Assembly (NCBI GenBank): GCA_029550525.1 | Contig: JAKPHF010000038.1 | Span: 46,077-110,076, forward strand | DNA length: 64,000 nt | Origin: Planctomycetota bacterium | Lineage (GTDB): Bacteria; Planctomycetota; Phycisphaerae; UBA1845; PWPN01 | Reading direction: 5' to 3' | In this document: piece by piece, positions 17,572 through 26,516 of the stretch | Layout of the letters: every line of letters starts with the position of its first letter | Position numbering within the stretch: the first letter of the stretch is position 1 | Made by a program: the position numbers and the translations under genes | Notes under the pieces: model-generated | Told to the model about the DNA's origin: nothing | What the model saw: only the letters and a program-made list of their open reading frames with translations | Database searches by the model: none

Positions 17572-18984
17572 TCATGGCACGGTCGTGCAACCCGGAGCCG
17601 CTTTCTGGCCGGGCCCGGTGAAACATTGTAGGAACAAGGCGAGATCGTTCTCGTCCACGTCGGTATCGAGGTCGAGGTGGGTGCCGGCGCAAGCAGGGCT
17701 GGCCTGGACTACGTTGCGGCCGCTCAGGCAACGTTGGAATAGGCCGTAATCCTCCATGTCCACGTCGCCGTCGTGGTCCAGATCGGCCGGCCGCGGGCAA
17801 CCCGTGCGGAACTGCCGATCCAGTTCGTCCCACAGCTCGGGCCGCGCGCCGTCGTAGTTGAGCGCCCATATACCCACGCCGGCCAGCCGGTGCTGGCGGG
17901 CGAGGTCGTACTTGAGGCCGAGGCTCTCGGCGTCGTCAGCCCACACCTGGTGCCAGTCCGTCCCGTCATGCCAGCGATACCAGGGTGTCTGTGAAACGGA
18001 ATCCCATAGCCGTCCGTAGAGCATCGACTCCTCGTACGTGTCGCGGAACCGGGTGGAACCAACGTAGGAAACCACGGCGGATCGCGGGTTGGCGGTGGTC
18101 GTCTTCCAGTGCCCGCCGTAATAGGGCACGCCCAGGATCAGCTTTTCAGGATGCTTTTGCGTGACCGCCCCGTATTGCACGGTCACCGTGTTGGTGATGT
18201 TGATGCTGCCGCCGGTGAGCGGCGCTTGCGGCCCGCTGTTGGCGCTGCCCGAACCGCTGAACGCATAGCCCATGATGAAGATGCCGTCGCAACTGGCCGC
18301 CAGTCCCTCCAGATCCCAGGAGTTGCTCCAGTTGACGGCCGGTCCGGCGAACGTCACTTCGCAGCCGGGAATCTCCGCGTGCAGGTAGGCGGTCAGCTCG
18401 GCCATGAATCCGTTGATGTGGCTGCGCCAGGGCCCGGAACCTTCGAAATCGATGTTCACGCCGTCGGCGTTACCGGCCAGGATCTGAGCCTTGATATTGG
18501 CGAAGAAGGCGCTCTTGTAGGCCGGCGTGGTGATCAACGTCAGGATCGAATTCGGGTCGAATTGCGTGGCCACCAGGATCACTTTGACGCCGTTTGCGTG
18601 TGCCGTATTAATGACAGCCGTCCAAGGCCAGTTGTGCGGGTTGCTGATGGTGCCGTTCGGATTGGCGCCCACGGAGAAGCATGCCACGTGTGTGAGCAAT
18701 TGCCATCGGACGTTGGCGGCGCTCTCCCAGTAGGGCAGGTAGCCGAAGATGGTCGCACAGGGGCCTGTTCCCGGGATCCGAGGCTGCAGGGGCGTGAACG
18801 AAGTGGTGATGCCGGCCGTGCCGATCAGGTCCGGCGACACGGGCGCCTCTGCGTGCGCTTCGTAGGCGAGCCGGGCCACGCTGGGCGGCTCGGCCGCCGG
18901 TGACGTGGCATCGGAGGCCGGCGTTTCCGTTCCCGCTGAGCAGACCAACACGTGAATGCAGAGCAAAGCGAGAATGATCTTCAT
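17572..18984 (-). CDS. Secreted GH18 (chitinase-like) protein with dockerin-like repeats
   Basis: About 470 residues. A signal peptide (MKIILALLCIHVLVCSAG) is followed by a GH18 barrel: TIFGYLPYWESAANVRWQ, the catalytic motif DGVNIDFEGSG (Glu is the proton donor of DxxDxDxE-type enzymes), GIFIMGYAF, LILGVPYYGGHW, and VGIWALNYDGARPELWDEL. The C-terminus holds two Ca-loop repeats (ADLDHDGDVDMEDYGLFQRC, then LDLDTDVDENDLALFLQC) like type I dockerin halves, which planctomycetes use on many secreted proteins. It should cleave a GlcNAc-containing polymer outside the cell. The ATG at 18984 was chosen so that the signal peptide is terminal. Confidence 0.85.
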   Translation of the reverse strand: MKIILALLCIHVLVCSAGTETPASDATSPAAEPPSVARLAYEAHAEAPVSPDLIGTAGITTSFTPLQPRIPGTGPCATIFGYLPYWESAANVRWQLLTHVACFSVGANPNGTISNPHNWPWTAVINTAHANGVKVILVATQFDPNSILTLITTPAYKSAFFANIKAQILAGNADGVNIDFEGSGPWRSHINGFMAELTAYLHAEIPGCEVTFAGPAVNWSNSWDLEGLAASCDGIFIMGYAFSGSGSANSGPQAPLTGGSINITNTVTVQYGAVTQKHPEKLILGVPYYGGHWKTTTANPRSAVVSYVGSTRFRDTYEESMLYGRLWDSVSQTPWYRWHDGTDWHQVWADDAESLGLKYDLARQHRLAGVGIWALNYDGARPELWDELDRQFRTGCPRPADLDHDGDVDMEDYGLFQRCLSGRNVVQASPACAGTHLDLDTDVDENDLALFLQCFTGPGQKAAPGCTTVP

Positions 18985-19188
18985 CGCCACCGACCTCATC
19001 CGAAGGGCGTTCTGGGGCGAGTTTTGAAAATTATACAATCTTGGATCGAAAAGCTCCACGCTCGCCGCCAAACATCGTGCCGGCCCTGCGAGCGGCGCGC
19101 GGATCCTTATCGGCTCTTGCTCGAGGCGTTTTCGCCTGGCTGGGGCTTATAATCCACGTGTTTGTGCCCGGACACGCGGGGGTCGTGC

Positions 19189-20322
19189 ATGCGGTTTCGA
19201 TACAGTGAATTCGACGGCGAGCCATTCCAGGGCCAGCAGGGGCTTCAGGCGTTCGACCAGCTCATGGAGTTCGTGCTGGAGTACGGGGATCATGCCCTGG
19301 ACGCCCTGCGGCAATTGGAGCTGGATCCCGAGCAGTCGGAGATCCTCGACCGGCTCGTGCAGGACGGGCTGCTGGAGAAGGTGGGGGCGCGCTGGCGGCT
19401 GACGCCGCGAGCCGTCGACGCCATGCAGAAGAAGGCCCTCATGGAGGTGTTCGCCAACCTTCGCAAGGGGCATCGTGACGGCCACGAGACTCGCGACCGG
19501 GGTCAACTCGGCGAGCGTACCGAGGGCACGAAGCCGTACGAGTTCGGCGATCCGGTCAGCGAATTGGAACTGAACGCCACGCTGCGAAACACCATCAAAC
19601 GCACCGGCCCGGGCGTGCCTCTGCGGATCGCCGAACGCGACTTCGAACTGCACCAGTCCGAGCACCAGGCCAGTTGCAGCACCGTCATCCTGCTGGACAT
19701 GTCCGGCTCAATGGCTCGCTATCACCGGTTCTACCACGCCAAGAAGTGTGCGATGGCCATGCACGCGCTGATCACGCAGCGTTTCCCGCAAGACACGGTT
19801 GATGTGGTTGGCTTCTATTCCGGCGCCGCGGTCATTCCCGATCACAAGCTGCCGCTGCTCAGCCCCAAACCGGTGACCATCTTCGACTATCAGGTCCGAA
19901 TGCGCGTGGCCATGGAGCAGATCGATCAGGCCCCGCAGCATTTCACGAATCTGCAGATGGGACTCATGCTCGCGCGGCGCATCCTGGCCCGGCGGGGCGG
20001 CGACAACAAACAAATCTTCATCATCACCGACGGCGAGCCGACCGCCCACGTGCAGGGCGACTACATCTACCTGCTATATCCGCCGCAAGCGTCCACGACG
20101 ATCACCACGCTGAAGGAGGCGGTTCAGATCACGCGGCAGGGCGTGCGCATTTCCACGTTCGCGTTGACCGAGGATTACGCCTACATGGACTGGGTCGGTT
20201 TCGTGGATCAACTCACCAAGGTCACGCGCGGCGTCGCGTTCTACTGCGCCAGCGGGGACCTGGCCGACTGCATCATGGAGTCGTATCTCTCGGGGAAGAA
20301 GAAGCGCAAGCACGTGCATTGA
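19189..20322 (+). CDS. VWA (von Willebrand factor A) domain protein
   Basis: A 377-residue cytoplasmic protein beginning MRFRYSEFDGEPFQGQQGL. Residues about 1-150 are helical and charged; residues about 165-360 are a VWA domain with the MIDAS residues: VILLDMSGSMARY (DxSxS), the Thr in QHFTNLQMGLML, and IFIITDGEPT. It ends in a Lys-rich tail (GKKKRKHVH). VWA proteins of this shape usually pair with a MoxR-type AAA+ ATPase for metal insertion or complex remodelling, but no such gene is adjacent. A TATAAT hexamer lies about 40 nt before the ATG. Function unknown. Confidence 0.85.
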   Translation: MRFRYSEFDGEPFQGQQGLQAFDQLMEFVLEYGDHALDALRQLELDPEQSEILDRLVQDGLLEKVGARWRLTPRAVDAMQKKALMEVFANLRKGHRDGHETRDRGQLGERTEGTKPYEFGDPVSELELNATLRNTIKRTGPGVPLRIAERDFELHQSEHQASCSTVILLDMSGSMARYHRFYHAKKCAMAMHALITQRFPQDTVDVVGFYSGAAVIPDHKLPLLSPKPVTIFDYQVRMRVAMEQIDQAPQHFTNLQMGLMLARRILARRGGDNKQIFIITDGEPTAHVQGDYIYLLYPPQASTTITTLKEAVQITRQGVRISTFALTEDYAYMDWVGFVDQLTKVTRGVAFYCASGDLADCIMESYLSGKKKRKHVH

Positions 20323-20913
20323 GTCGCCGACGGCCCAAAACCCGCGGGCTGAACGGCGTCTCATATTTCGCAGCTTGAGTTCGCTTCATGGACCGAGGTC
20401 AGGGGCCTCAGATCGCCGCCGCGATTGAGATCTTTTTCGGCTTGCTCGCCACGTCTTGCTCGCGAATGTGATCATAACCCTTCTGGATTCTCGGGCTTAT
20501 GGGCTCAGCCGCGTTACACGACCGGGCTTGGCCGGTGCGGCGGCAACGGTTCTTCTCGCCCAGGCAGCCGATCGAAAAGGATCTCAGTCGCCATACGCAG
20601 AATCTCATTGTCGCCGCACGGATCGAGATGTAAATTACTGCTGAAGAAACTGCAAGTCCGTGAGTGTGTGCAGGTCTGAAGATCCAAACAAAAGGCGATC
20701 GGTACCCGAGAAGCCGTCCGTTCTATCTGTATGCCGGCGGTGACCAGTCGAACCGGAACAGGATCGTTCCTCCCGATGCGGCGGCGGCAGACGGGCCGAG
20801 TCCCTGGCCATTCGCCCCGAGATCCGATCGGGGCGGCTGACCAGGCGCCGACGGCGAATTCGACGGCTGGCGGGATCTCTGTCCGGCCGGATCAGTCACG
20901 AAGGAGCGATACC
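20323..20913. other. Intergenic region without a supported gene
   Basis: Short open frames exist on both strands but none has a ribosome site together with coding character. I find no hairpin followed by a T run. The final 150 bp must hold the promoter of the prepilin gene; no clear -24/-12 or -35/-10 pair was found. Confidence 0.5.
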
Positions 20914-21843
20914 ATGCCTGGCTCGAGGAACGGCAACGCACGAAGCCGGCGATCGGCGTTTACGCTGATCGAGATCCTGGTGGTGGTGGCGATCATCGCG
21001 CTGCTCATCTCCATCCTGCTGCCCTCACTGGCCCGCGCCAAGGAAATGTCACGGCGGGCGGTCTGTGCGTCGCGACTGCACAACATCGGCCTGGCGGTCA
21101 CCACGTACGGGGTCGACAACAAGGGCAAGATCATTCAGTGTCACTCCAGCGGTGCGGGGATCCCGGATACGCAGATCGCCATCAGTCCGCGGAGAAGTAC
21201 GCCGAGCAAGCTGGGCACTAACCCGGACCACTTGCTCGTCGATTGGCAGGGCGCGGCCAAGAAGTACAAGCTCGACAAAATCACCTGGGAATGCCCGAAT
21301 CGCGAGGGCATCTTTGCCTACGAGGGGAACCCGGACCCGAGCGTTCAGGGCTACACGGCGGAGTCACTCCGCAGCCAAGGCTATATGGTGTACGACCAGC
21401 TCAGCTACAACCAATGGATCATCGGCTTCCAGTACTTCGGCGGCATGCAGGAATGGAGAACCACTTTTCCCAGCAGCACCTCGGTCTACAAGGCACGATC
21501 GCCGGTGGATATGAATTCGCCGGGACACTGGGCGCTCGCCGCCGATGCGAACATTATGGTGGACGGGTATTGGGGCGGCGGTGTGCGTCGTGCCTACGAG
21601 AAAATCCCGCCACACCCGAACCGCGACGGCTGGCCGGAAGGAGGGAATGTTCTCACGTTAGACGGGGCGGCCGCCTGGATTCACGAAAGTCGCATGTGGA
21701 TGCTCAATGATTGGCACTCAAACCGAACTCGGTTGGCCTTCTGGTGGCAGTCGGATCTCGGTGAATTCGGAAAGGCCATTCGCGCATACAATTTGCAGCC
21801 CGGCATCCGTCGCATCATCAAACAATATGGACAAACGGGATGA
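20914..21843 (+). CDS. Type II secretion/type IV pilin-like protein (prepilin-type N-terminus)
   Basis: A 309-residue protein. The N-terminus MPGSRNGNARSRRSAFTLIEILVV carries a prepilin peptidase site (A/FTLIE, Glu at +5) and a long hydrophobic helix; the mature protein would be N-methylated and assembled or anchored through it. The globular part has a Cys pair and ends with the planctomycete pilin-like GGNVLTLDGAAAWI motif, in which xxLDGxVxxI is typical. AAGGAG lies 7 nt before the ATG. Its stop overlaps the start of the next gene (ATGA), so the two are translationally coupled. Planctomycete genomes carry many such proteins of unknown role. Confidence 0.85.
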   Translation: MPGSRNGNARSRRSAFTLIEILVVVAIIALLISILLPSLARAKEMSRRAVCASRLHNIGLAVTTYGVDNKGKIIQCHSSGAGIPDTQIAISPRRSTPSKLGTNPDHLLVDWQGAAKKYKLDKITWECPNREGIFAYEGNPDPSVQGYTAESLRSQGYMVYDQLSYNQWIIGFQYFGGMQEWRTTFPSSTSVYKARSPVDMNSPGHWALAADANIMVDGYWGGGVRRAYEKIPPHPNRDGWPEGGNVLTLDGAAAWIHESRMWMLNDWHSNRTRLAFWWQSDLGEFGKAIRAYNLQPGIRRIIKQYGQTG

Positions 21844-22220
21844 AACGCATACTGATTCTTGGCGCGATCGTCGTCGTCGCCACTGGCGGCGTGCTGGCCG
21901 TGGTTTCGCGGTTCATGGGGCCGCCCTCGAGTCGCGTCGATTACCCCTACGTGTGCAGAGACTGTAAGGCGGTCTTCCCGTTGGCGGAGATCAAGGCCGA
22001 CTATCGCAACTACCGCGTGCCGAAAGGGGCGCCCTCGGATTCCATCGTTCATTGTCTGCGTTGCAACAAGGGGTGGGCATTTCCCGTCACCAAATGCGAG
22101 GTTTGCGGGACCGAGCGCATCCTGTATTTGTGCAAGGACACCCGCTGCCCAAAGTGCTTCCCCGAAGCGGCGGAGGCCGCCCGCAAGGAAGGCGTCAACG
22201 TCCTGTTCCAGCAGCCGTGA
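21840..22220 (+). CDS. Small membrane-anchored zinc-ribbon protein
   Basis: A 126-residue protein with one N-terminal helix (ILILGAIVVVATGGVLAVVS) and then four Cys pairs: CRDC (about 39), CLRC, CEVC and CKDTRCPKC. The spacing suggests two zinc ribbons formed by four CxxC-type knuckles. The start overlaps the prepilin stop by 4 nt (ATGA), so it is probably made with that pilin-like protein and may bind it or assist its export. I recognise no named family. The topology predicts that the Cys-rich part lies outside or in the periplasm if the helix is a simple anchor. Confidence 0.75.
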   Translation: MKRILILGAIVVVATGGVLAVVSRFMGPPSSRVDYPYVCRDCKAVFPLAEIKADYRNYRVPKGAPSDSIVHCLRCNKGWAFPVTKCEVCGTERILYLCKDTRCPKCFPEAAEAARKEGVNVLFQQP

Positions 22221-22248
22221 CGCGACATCCGGCCGCAGGGACTCCAGC

Positions 22249-22281
22249 GAGCCGCCGTGCGTGTCCCGGCGGTCTCTTTTC
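22249..22281 (+). terminator. Intrinsic terminator after the prepilin/zinc-ribbon operon
   Basis: GAGCCGCCG (22249-22257) pairs with CGGCGGTCTC (22267-22276, one mismatch), followed by TTTT. It lies 29 nt after the stop of the zinc-ribbon gene. Confidence 0.7.
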
Positions 22282-22336
22282 CTCCAGCAATTGGCATCCC
22301 TTTCCACATCTCTCGAGAGGTGAGCATTTCCACATC

Positions 22337-22373
22337 GAAAAGAGTCGGCGGGGGTAAACCCCGCCGCTCGCGG
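22337..22373 (+). repeat. Dispersed palindrome, GAAAAGAGTCGGCGGGG type
   Basis: GAAAAGAGTCGGCGGGG, then GTAAACCCCGCCGCTCG forms a near-perfect hairpin. Copies or variants occur at 48623-48656, 48681-48717 (reverse), 59927-59955 and 60152-60181. Confidence 0.7.
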
Positions 22374-22583
22374 TGCTCGTGGTGGGCGATTTGTTGAGGC
22401 CAGGGCGGTTCGATAGAATAGCGGGATTAGCCCCGGTTGCCGCCGTCCTCGCAGAACCGGGCGGGCGGAAACGGCGAGCGACTCGACGCCCGGCCGAGCC
22501 ACGCGAGGCGGTTTATTGCGATCTGCCGCTCGCCGGCACGGCTCCGGGAAGGGTGCTGAACTGAACGAAAGGATTTGCCTGCC

Positions 22584-23984
22584 ATGGCCATGACGATGAC
22601 GGAAAAGGTGCTCGCCCGCCGGGCGGGTAAGGCTTCGGTTGCCGCCGGGGACAACGTCTGGGTGAACGTGGACGTGCTCATGACGCACGACGTCTGCGGT
22701 CCGGGCACGATCGGCGTGTTCAAGGAGCAGTTCGGCCCCAATGCCCGGGTCTGGGATCCCGAGCGGGTGGTCATCATCCCCGACCACTACATCTTCACCG
22801 CCGATACCCACGCCCATCGCAACATCCAGATCCTGCGCGATTTCGTCAAGGAGCAGGGCATCAAGTACTACTACGACCCCGACTTCATCCGGGGCGAGGG
22901 CATGCCCAATCCCTATAAGGACCCCACGCAGACGAAGTACAAGGGCGTTTGCCACAAGGCCCTGCCGGAAGAGGGGCATCTGCGGCCGGGCGAGGTGCTG
23001 CTGGGCACGGACAGCCACACCTGCACCGCGGGGGCCTTCGGCCAGTTCGCCACCGGCATCGGCAATACCGACGCGGGTTTCGTCATGGGCACGGGCAAGC
23101 TCTGGCTGAAGGTCCCGCCGACCATGAAGTTCGTGTTCCACGGCCAGATCCCGCCGTACCTGACTGCCAAGGATCTCATCCTGGCCGTCATCGGCGAGAT
23201 CAGCGTGAGCGGCGCGACCTACAAGGCCATGTACTTCGCGGGTGACGGCATCGCCAGCCTGACGCTGGAAGACCGCATGACGCTGACCAACATGGCCATC
23301 GAGGCCGGCGGCAAGAACGGTATCTGCGACGTGGACGACAAGACGCTCGCTTACGTGAAGGCCCGCTCGAACCGGCCGGACTGGGAAGTGTTCAAGGACG
23401 ACCCCGGTTGCGAGTACGACAGCGTGTACGAGTGGGACTTGAGCAAGCTCGAGCCGCTGGTGGCCAAGCCGCACTCGCCCGACAACAAGGACACCGCTCG
23501 CAACTGCCGGGACGTGAAGATCGACCGGGCCTACATCGGCTCGTGCACGGGGGGGAAGATTACGGACATGATCTTCGCCGCGGCCATCCTCAACGGCCGG
23601 CAGGTGAAGGTCCCCACATTCGTCGTGCCCGGCTCGACCGAGGTTCACGCGGACATGCTGCGGCTCAACCTGCAGGGGCAGCCCAAGGCCGACGGTGAGA
23701 AGAGCATCTGGGACGTGCTCGTCGATGCCGGCTGCACCATGGGCCCGGCGTCGTGTGCGGCTTGCCTGGGCGGGCCCAAGGACACGTTCGGTCGGCTGAA
23801 CTCGCCCATGAACTGCATCAGCACGACCAACCGCAACTTCCCCGGCCGTATGGGCGACCGCAACGCCGGCGTGTTCCTGGCCAGTCCGCTGACCGTGGCC
23901 GCCTCGGCTCTGACCGGCCACATTACCGACCCGCGGGAGTACATCTCCGGACCGATCCCCACCGGCCAGGCGGGTGTAGTGTAA
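22584..23984 (+). CDS. leuC: Aconitase-family dehydratase, 3-isopropylmalate dehydratase large-subunit type
   Basis: A 466-residue protein with a [4Fe-4S] cluster site: the ligand cysteines lie in YIGSCTGGKITD and in GPASCAACLGGP. Other marks are LLGTDSHTCTAGAFGQFATGIGNTDAGFVMGTG, MTLTNMAIEAGGKNGI, and GVFLASPLTVAASALTGHITDPR. It should interconvert 2- and 3-isopropylmalate (leucine pathway) or act on a homoaconitate-like substrate. The enzyme needs a small LeuD-type subunit, which is not encoded within 20 kb here. AAGGA lies 10 nt before the ATG. The assignment to LeuC rather than homoaconitase rests on overall similarity only. Confidence 0.85.
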   Translation: MAMTMTEKVLARRAGKASVAAGDNVWVNVDVLMTHDVCGPGTIGVFKEQFGPNARVWDPERVVIIPDHYIFTADTHAHRNIQILRDFVKEQGIKYYYDPDFIRGEGMPNPYKDPTQTKYKGVCHKALPEEGHLRPGEVLLGTDSHTCTAGAFGQFATGIGNTDAGFVMGTGKLWLKVPPTMKFVFHGQIPPYLTAKDLILAVIGEISVSGATYKAMYFAGDGIASLTLEDRMTLTNMAIEAGGKNGICDVDDKTLAYVKARSNRPDWEVFKDDPGCEYDSVYEWDLSKLEPLVAKPHSPDNKDTARNCRDVKIDRAYIGSCTGGKITDMIFAAAILNGRQVKVPTFVVPGSTEVHADMLRLNLQGQPKADGEKSIWDVLVDAGCTMGPASCAACLGGPKDTFGRLNSPMNCISTTNRNFPGRMGDRNAGVFLASPLTVAASALTGHITDPREYISGPIPTGQAGVV

Positions 23985-24019
23985 CGGACGGCCCCGGGAT
24001 GGATGGTATAATCAGTGCC

Positions 24020-24433
24020 ATGGCGACCAACCAGGCCATCCTGACCGCCGACGAACTACTCGCAATGGGCGATATCGGCCGGTGTGAGTTGATCGAAAGA
24101 GAACTCGTACGGATGAGCCCGGGTAAATTCGAGCACGGTGTCGTGGCCAGCCGAATCGATCGGCTCATCGGTGACTACGCGGAGCGTCACAAACTGGGCC
24201 TGACCACTGGTGCGTGCATGTGCGCCGGACGCGCCGAAGATGAGTCGAACTGCGAAGACGAGTCGAACGGCGTTTACCCGTTCGAACTGAGTTCGCCAGG
24301 GCAAGCGGCTCGCTGGACGCGGGCATGCGCTTGCGTCACGCGTCGTTCGTTCTACTTCGCGGCGACTTCGCAAAACCCGGTCCGGCCGATGCAGCGGTTG
24401 CGGGCGAGCCAATCATTTATCTCGGCGGCGTAA
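24020..24433 (+). pseudogene. Remnant of a Uma2-family endonuclease gene
   Basis: Residues 1-50 (MATNQAILTADELLAMGDIGR, then VRMSPGKFEHGVVASRIDRL and GDYAERHKLG) match the start of Uma2 (DUF820) PD-(D/E)xK proteins. After TTGACMCAGRAED the expected catalytic region is absent, and the frame runs on through an imperfect 18-bp tandem repeat (GAAGATGAGTCGAACTGC, GAAGACGAGTCGAACGGC) into the antisense of the next gene. A TATAAT hexamer lies 8 nt before the ATG. About 50 of the roughly 190 normal residues remain, so it is very probably inactive. Confidence 0.65.
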
Positions 24434-25164
24434 GCGCGGTAGGGGGCCGTCCGTGAGCGGAGCGTGTTGTAGTAGAAGATGTACCACAACGCGGCGAAGC
24501 CGTCCTTGATGGAGATCTTCTTTCCTTCCTCGTACGTGCGGCCGTAATACGAGATGGGCACCTCGTACACGCGGGCCCGCGTCTTGGCGATCATGGCCGT
24601 GATCTCCACCTCCATGCCGAAACCTTTGCTGGTCAGCGGAAGCTTCTGGATGAGCGGCGTGCGGAAGGCCTTGTAGCACGTTTCGATGTCTGTCATGTTG
24701 ATGTTGGTGAACAGGTTGGACAGAAACGTCAGGCCGCGATTGGCCAGATAGTGATAGAAGTACAACACGCGGGACGCCCGGCGAACCAGGAATCGGCTGC
24801 CGTATACCACGTCGGCCACGCCCCGGACGATGGGATCGATCACCATCGGAATCTCTTCCGGGTCGTATTCGAGGTCGGCGTCTTGAATGATGGTCACAGG
24901 GGCGGTGATCTCGGCCACGCCGCGCCGAACGGCTGCGGTCTTGCCGCCGTTGACGGACTGGCGAATCAGACGCACGCGGGGAGAATCGAACGCCTGGACG
25001 ATCTGCGGCGTGCGGTCCCGCGAGCAATCGTCCACGACGACAATCTCCTTGACACAATCGAGCGCGTCCAGTCTGCGCAGCACAATCTCGATCGTTGCTT
25101 CCTCGTTGTACGCGGGAACGACGACGCCGAGGATCGGTTCCGTGATAGTGGGCCGGTCATCCAT
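24352..25164 (-). CDS. Family 2 glycosyltransferase (dolichyl-phosphate mannosyltransferase-like)
   Basis: A 270-residue GT-A enzyme: VVVPAYNEEATIEIVLRRL, EIVVVDDCSRDRT, VNGGKTAAVRRGVAEITAPVTIIQDADLEYDP (the DAD metal motif), VVYGSRFL, FGMEVEITAMIAK, and VYEVPISYYGRTYEEGKKI. It should transfer a sugar from a nucleotide or polyprenyl-phosphate donor at the membrane face, in glycan or lipid-sugar synthesis. The start is ATG 25164 (MDDRPTITEP). It contains no predicted transmembrane helices other than weak C-terminal ones. The neighbouring DUF2905 gene on the same strand may share its transcript. The substrate cannot be deduced. Confidence 0.88.
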   Translation of the reverse strand: MDDRPTITEPILGVVVPAYNEEATIEIVLRRLDALDCVKEIVVVDDCSRDRTPQIVQAFDSPRVRLIRQSVNGGKTAAVRRGVAEITAPVTIIQDADLEYDPEEIPMVIDPIVRGVADVVYGSRFLVRRASRVLYFYHYLANRGLTFLSNLFTNINMTDIETCYKAFRTPLIQKLPLTSKGFGMEVEITAMIAKTRARVYEVPISYYGRTYEEGKKISIKDGFAALWYIFYYNTLRSRTAPYRAYAAEINDWLARNRCIGRTGFCEVAAK

Positions 25165-25224
25165 GACCGTATTGTAAGGCAAGATCGCCGGGACCTGAAG
25201 ATCTTCAGGCGAACTCCCAGTTCA

Positions 25225-25455
25225 TCAGCGATGCCACCAGTCACGGAGGAATGCCGACAGCCACAGCAGGCCGGTGAGGATCAGCGAAAGCAGGATGCAG
25301 GTCACGATCGGAAAGTAGACCTGGACGTTCTCGCCCTCATAGCGAATATCGCCGGGCAGTCCGCGAAATCCGATACGGCCGAGGATCCACACGATTCCGC
25401 CAGCGAGGGCCAGGACCAGCCCGGCCACCATCATGATGCGTCCGATCTGTGTCAT
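25225..25455 (-). CDS. DUF2905 small membrane protein
   Basis: A 76-residue protein with two transmembrane helices (MMVAGLVLALAGGIVWILG and VTCILLSLILTGLLWL) joined by the family motif GLPGDIRYEGENVQVYFPI. That RLPGDI/FYFP pattern defines DUF2905. It is an inner-membrane protein of unknown function. It lies 60 bp upstream of the glycosyltransferase gene on the same strand. Confidence 0.85.
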   Translation of the reverse strand: MTQIGRIMMVAGLVLALAGGIVWILGRIGFRGLPGDIRYEGENVQVYFPIVTCILLSLILTGLLWLSAFLRDWWHR

Positions 25456-25603
25456 ATCACAACCCAGTAGATCGGCATCCGCCTGACGCCCGTACTTGGC
25501 GGGCCAAGGCTCGATGTCTGCTCACGAACGGGTGGGTGTCGTTGCCGTGCGCTCCACCCGATGGAATTGTAGCTTAGCGTGCGGCCCTCGGGTTCGCACG
25601 GGA

Positions 25604-25650
25604 TTGTGGTGCACGCTTCCAGCATGCACAAAGACAGGATGCCTGCGCCC
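25604..25650 (+). repeat. Dispersed palindromic repeat, TTGTGGTGCACGC type
   Basis: TTGTGGTGCACGCTTCCAGC, then ATGCACAAAGACAGGATGCC, then TGCGCC. The first half is a hairpin. Copies occur at 47815-47866, 56600-56652 (reverse) and 59846-59900. Confidence 0.75.
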
Positions 25651-25784
25651 CGAGGCCGTCGCTCGTGAGCGAAACCCGCACCCGGTCCGGGTGTGACCCC
25701 GGGGACAAGGGGCACGACGGGAGATATACTGGGTGGCGGTCCGGTGCGACGGAGCGAGCGGGGGGCTGCGGCGAAAGGGTGCGC

Positions 25785-26516
25785 TTGGAAGACCGCAAGA
25801 AACGACACGCCTGGTGGAAGTGGTGGAAGTGGCTCGTCGCCGGAATCGCCCTGGCGGCCGTCACGTTCACGCTGGTCTCGTGGATGCTCTTCCAGCACGT
25901 GCCCGCGTGGTACCAGCCTGTCCAGGTCCCGCCCGAGCGGGTGCAGGCCGTTCGCAATGACCTCGCCCGCGTCCAGGACCAGCTTGGCGAACGGATCGTT
26001 AACGCCAACCAGCCATTCGAGATCCGGATTACGCAGGACCAGATCAACGCCTGGATCGCCGCCCGCGAAGAGATGTGGCCGTTGTCGCGCGAGTGGCTGC
26101 CGCCGGAAATTGCGGAGCCGTTCGTCGTCATCCAGCCCGAGGGCGTTCGATTGGCGGCGACGTTCGACAACGGTTCCATACAGACCGTGCTCAGCGTCCT
26201 GCTGGAGATAGGGGCCGACGAACAGGCCCTTCATGTTCGAGTTGCCGACGTACGTTCCGGCTCGCTGCCGGTTCCTCTCGGGTGGCTCGAGGATTTGCTC
26301 AGACGCGCTGGCGTGGAACAAAAACTCACAGCCTCGTTCGGAGGTCAGGGCGACCGTAAGTTCAATTTGAAAAGCATCTTCGAGGGGGCCTGGCTGCCCA
26401 ACGAAGGCGTGTGGTGGGAGCCCGAGCGGCCGTACCGCGTTATCGGACTGGATCTCGAGCCGGGCAGTCTGACATTGACGATTCGCCCCTTGCCATACCG
26501 TCATTCGAGGCGCTGA
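25785..26516 (+). CDS. Membrane-anchored protein of unknown function
   Basis: About 243 residues. A Trp/Lys-rich start (KRHAWWKWWKWLVAG) leads into a single helix (IALAAVTFTLVSWMLF), after which the chain lies outside the cytoplasm. The soluble part contains the segment PFEIRITQDQINAWIAA, a pattern seen in YpmS/DUF2140-like anchored proteins, and ends with YRVIGLDLEPGSLTLTIRPLP. There is no ATG near the helix; TTG 25785 has AAAGGG 5 nt upstream, and GTG 25779 is an alternative. The 3' end overlaps the convergent phosphoesterase gene by 16 bp. Not assigned to a named family. Confidence 0.6.
   Translation: MEDRKKRHAWWKWWKWLVAGIALAAVTFTLVSWMLFQHVPAWYQPVQVPPERVQAVRNDLARVQDQLGERIVNANQPFEIRITQDQINAWIAAREEMWPLSREWLPPEIAEPFVVIQPEGVRLAATFDNGSIQTVLSVLLEIGADEQALHVRVADVRSGSLPVPLGWLEDLLRRAGVEQKLTASFGGQGDRKFNLKSIFEGAWLPNEGVWWEPERPYRVIGLDLEPGSLTLTIRPLPYRHSRR

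Noticed and set aside
20408..20644. Short open frames between the VWA and prepilin genes (both strands)
   Set aside because: No ribosome site, no domain and mutual overlap; coding cannot be supported.
21681..23921. Minus-strand open frame of 746 codons
   Set aside because: Antisense shadow of the leuC-type gene and its upstream region; composition is typical of high-GC shadow frames (Arg/Gly/His-rich, no domain).
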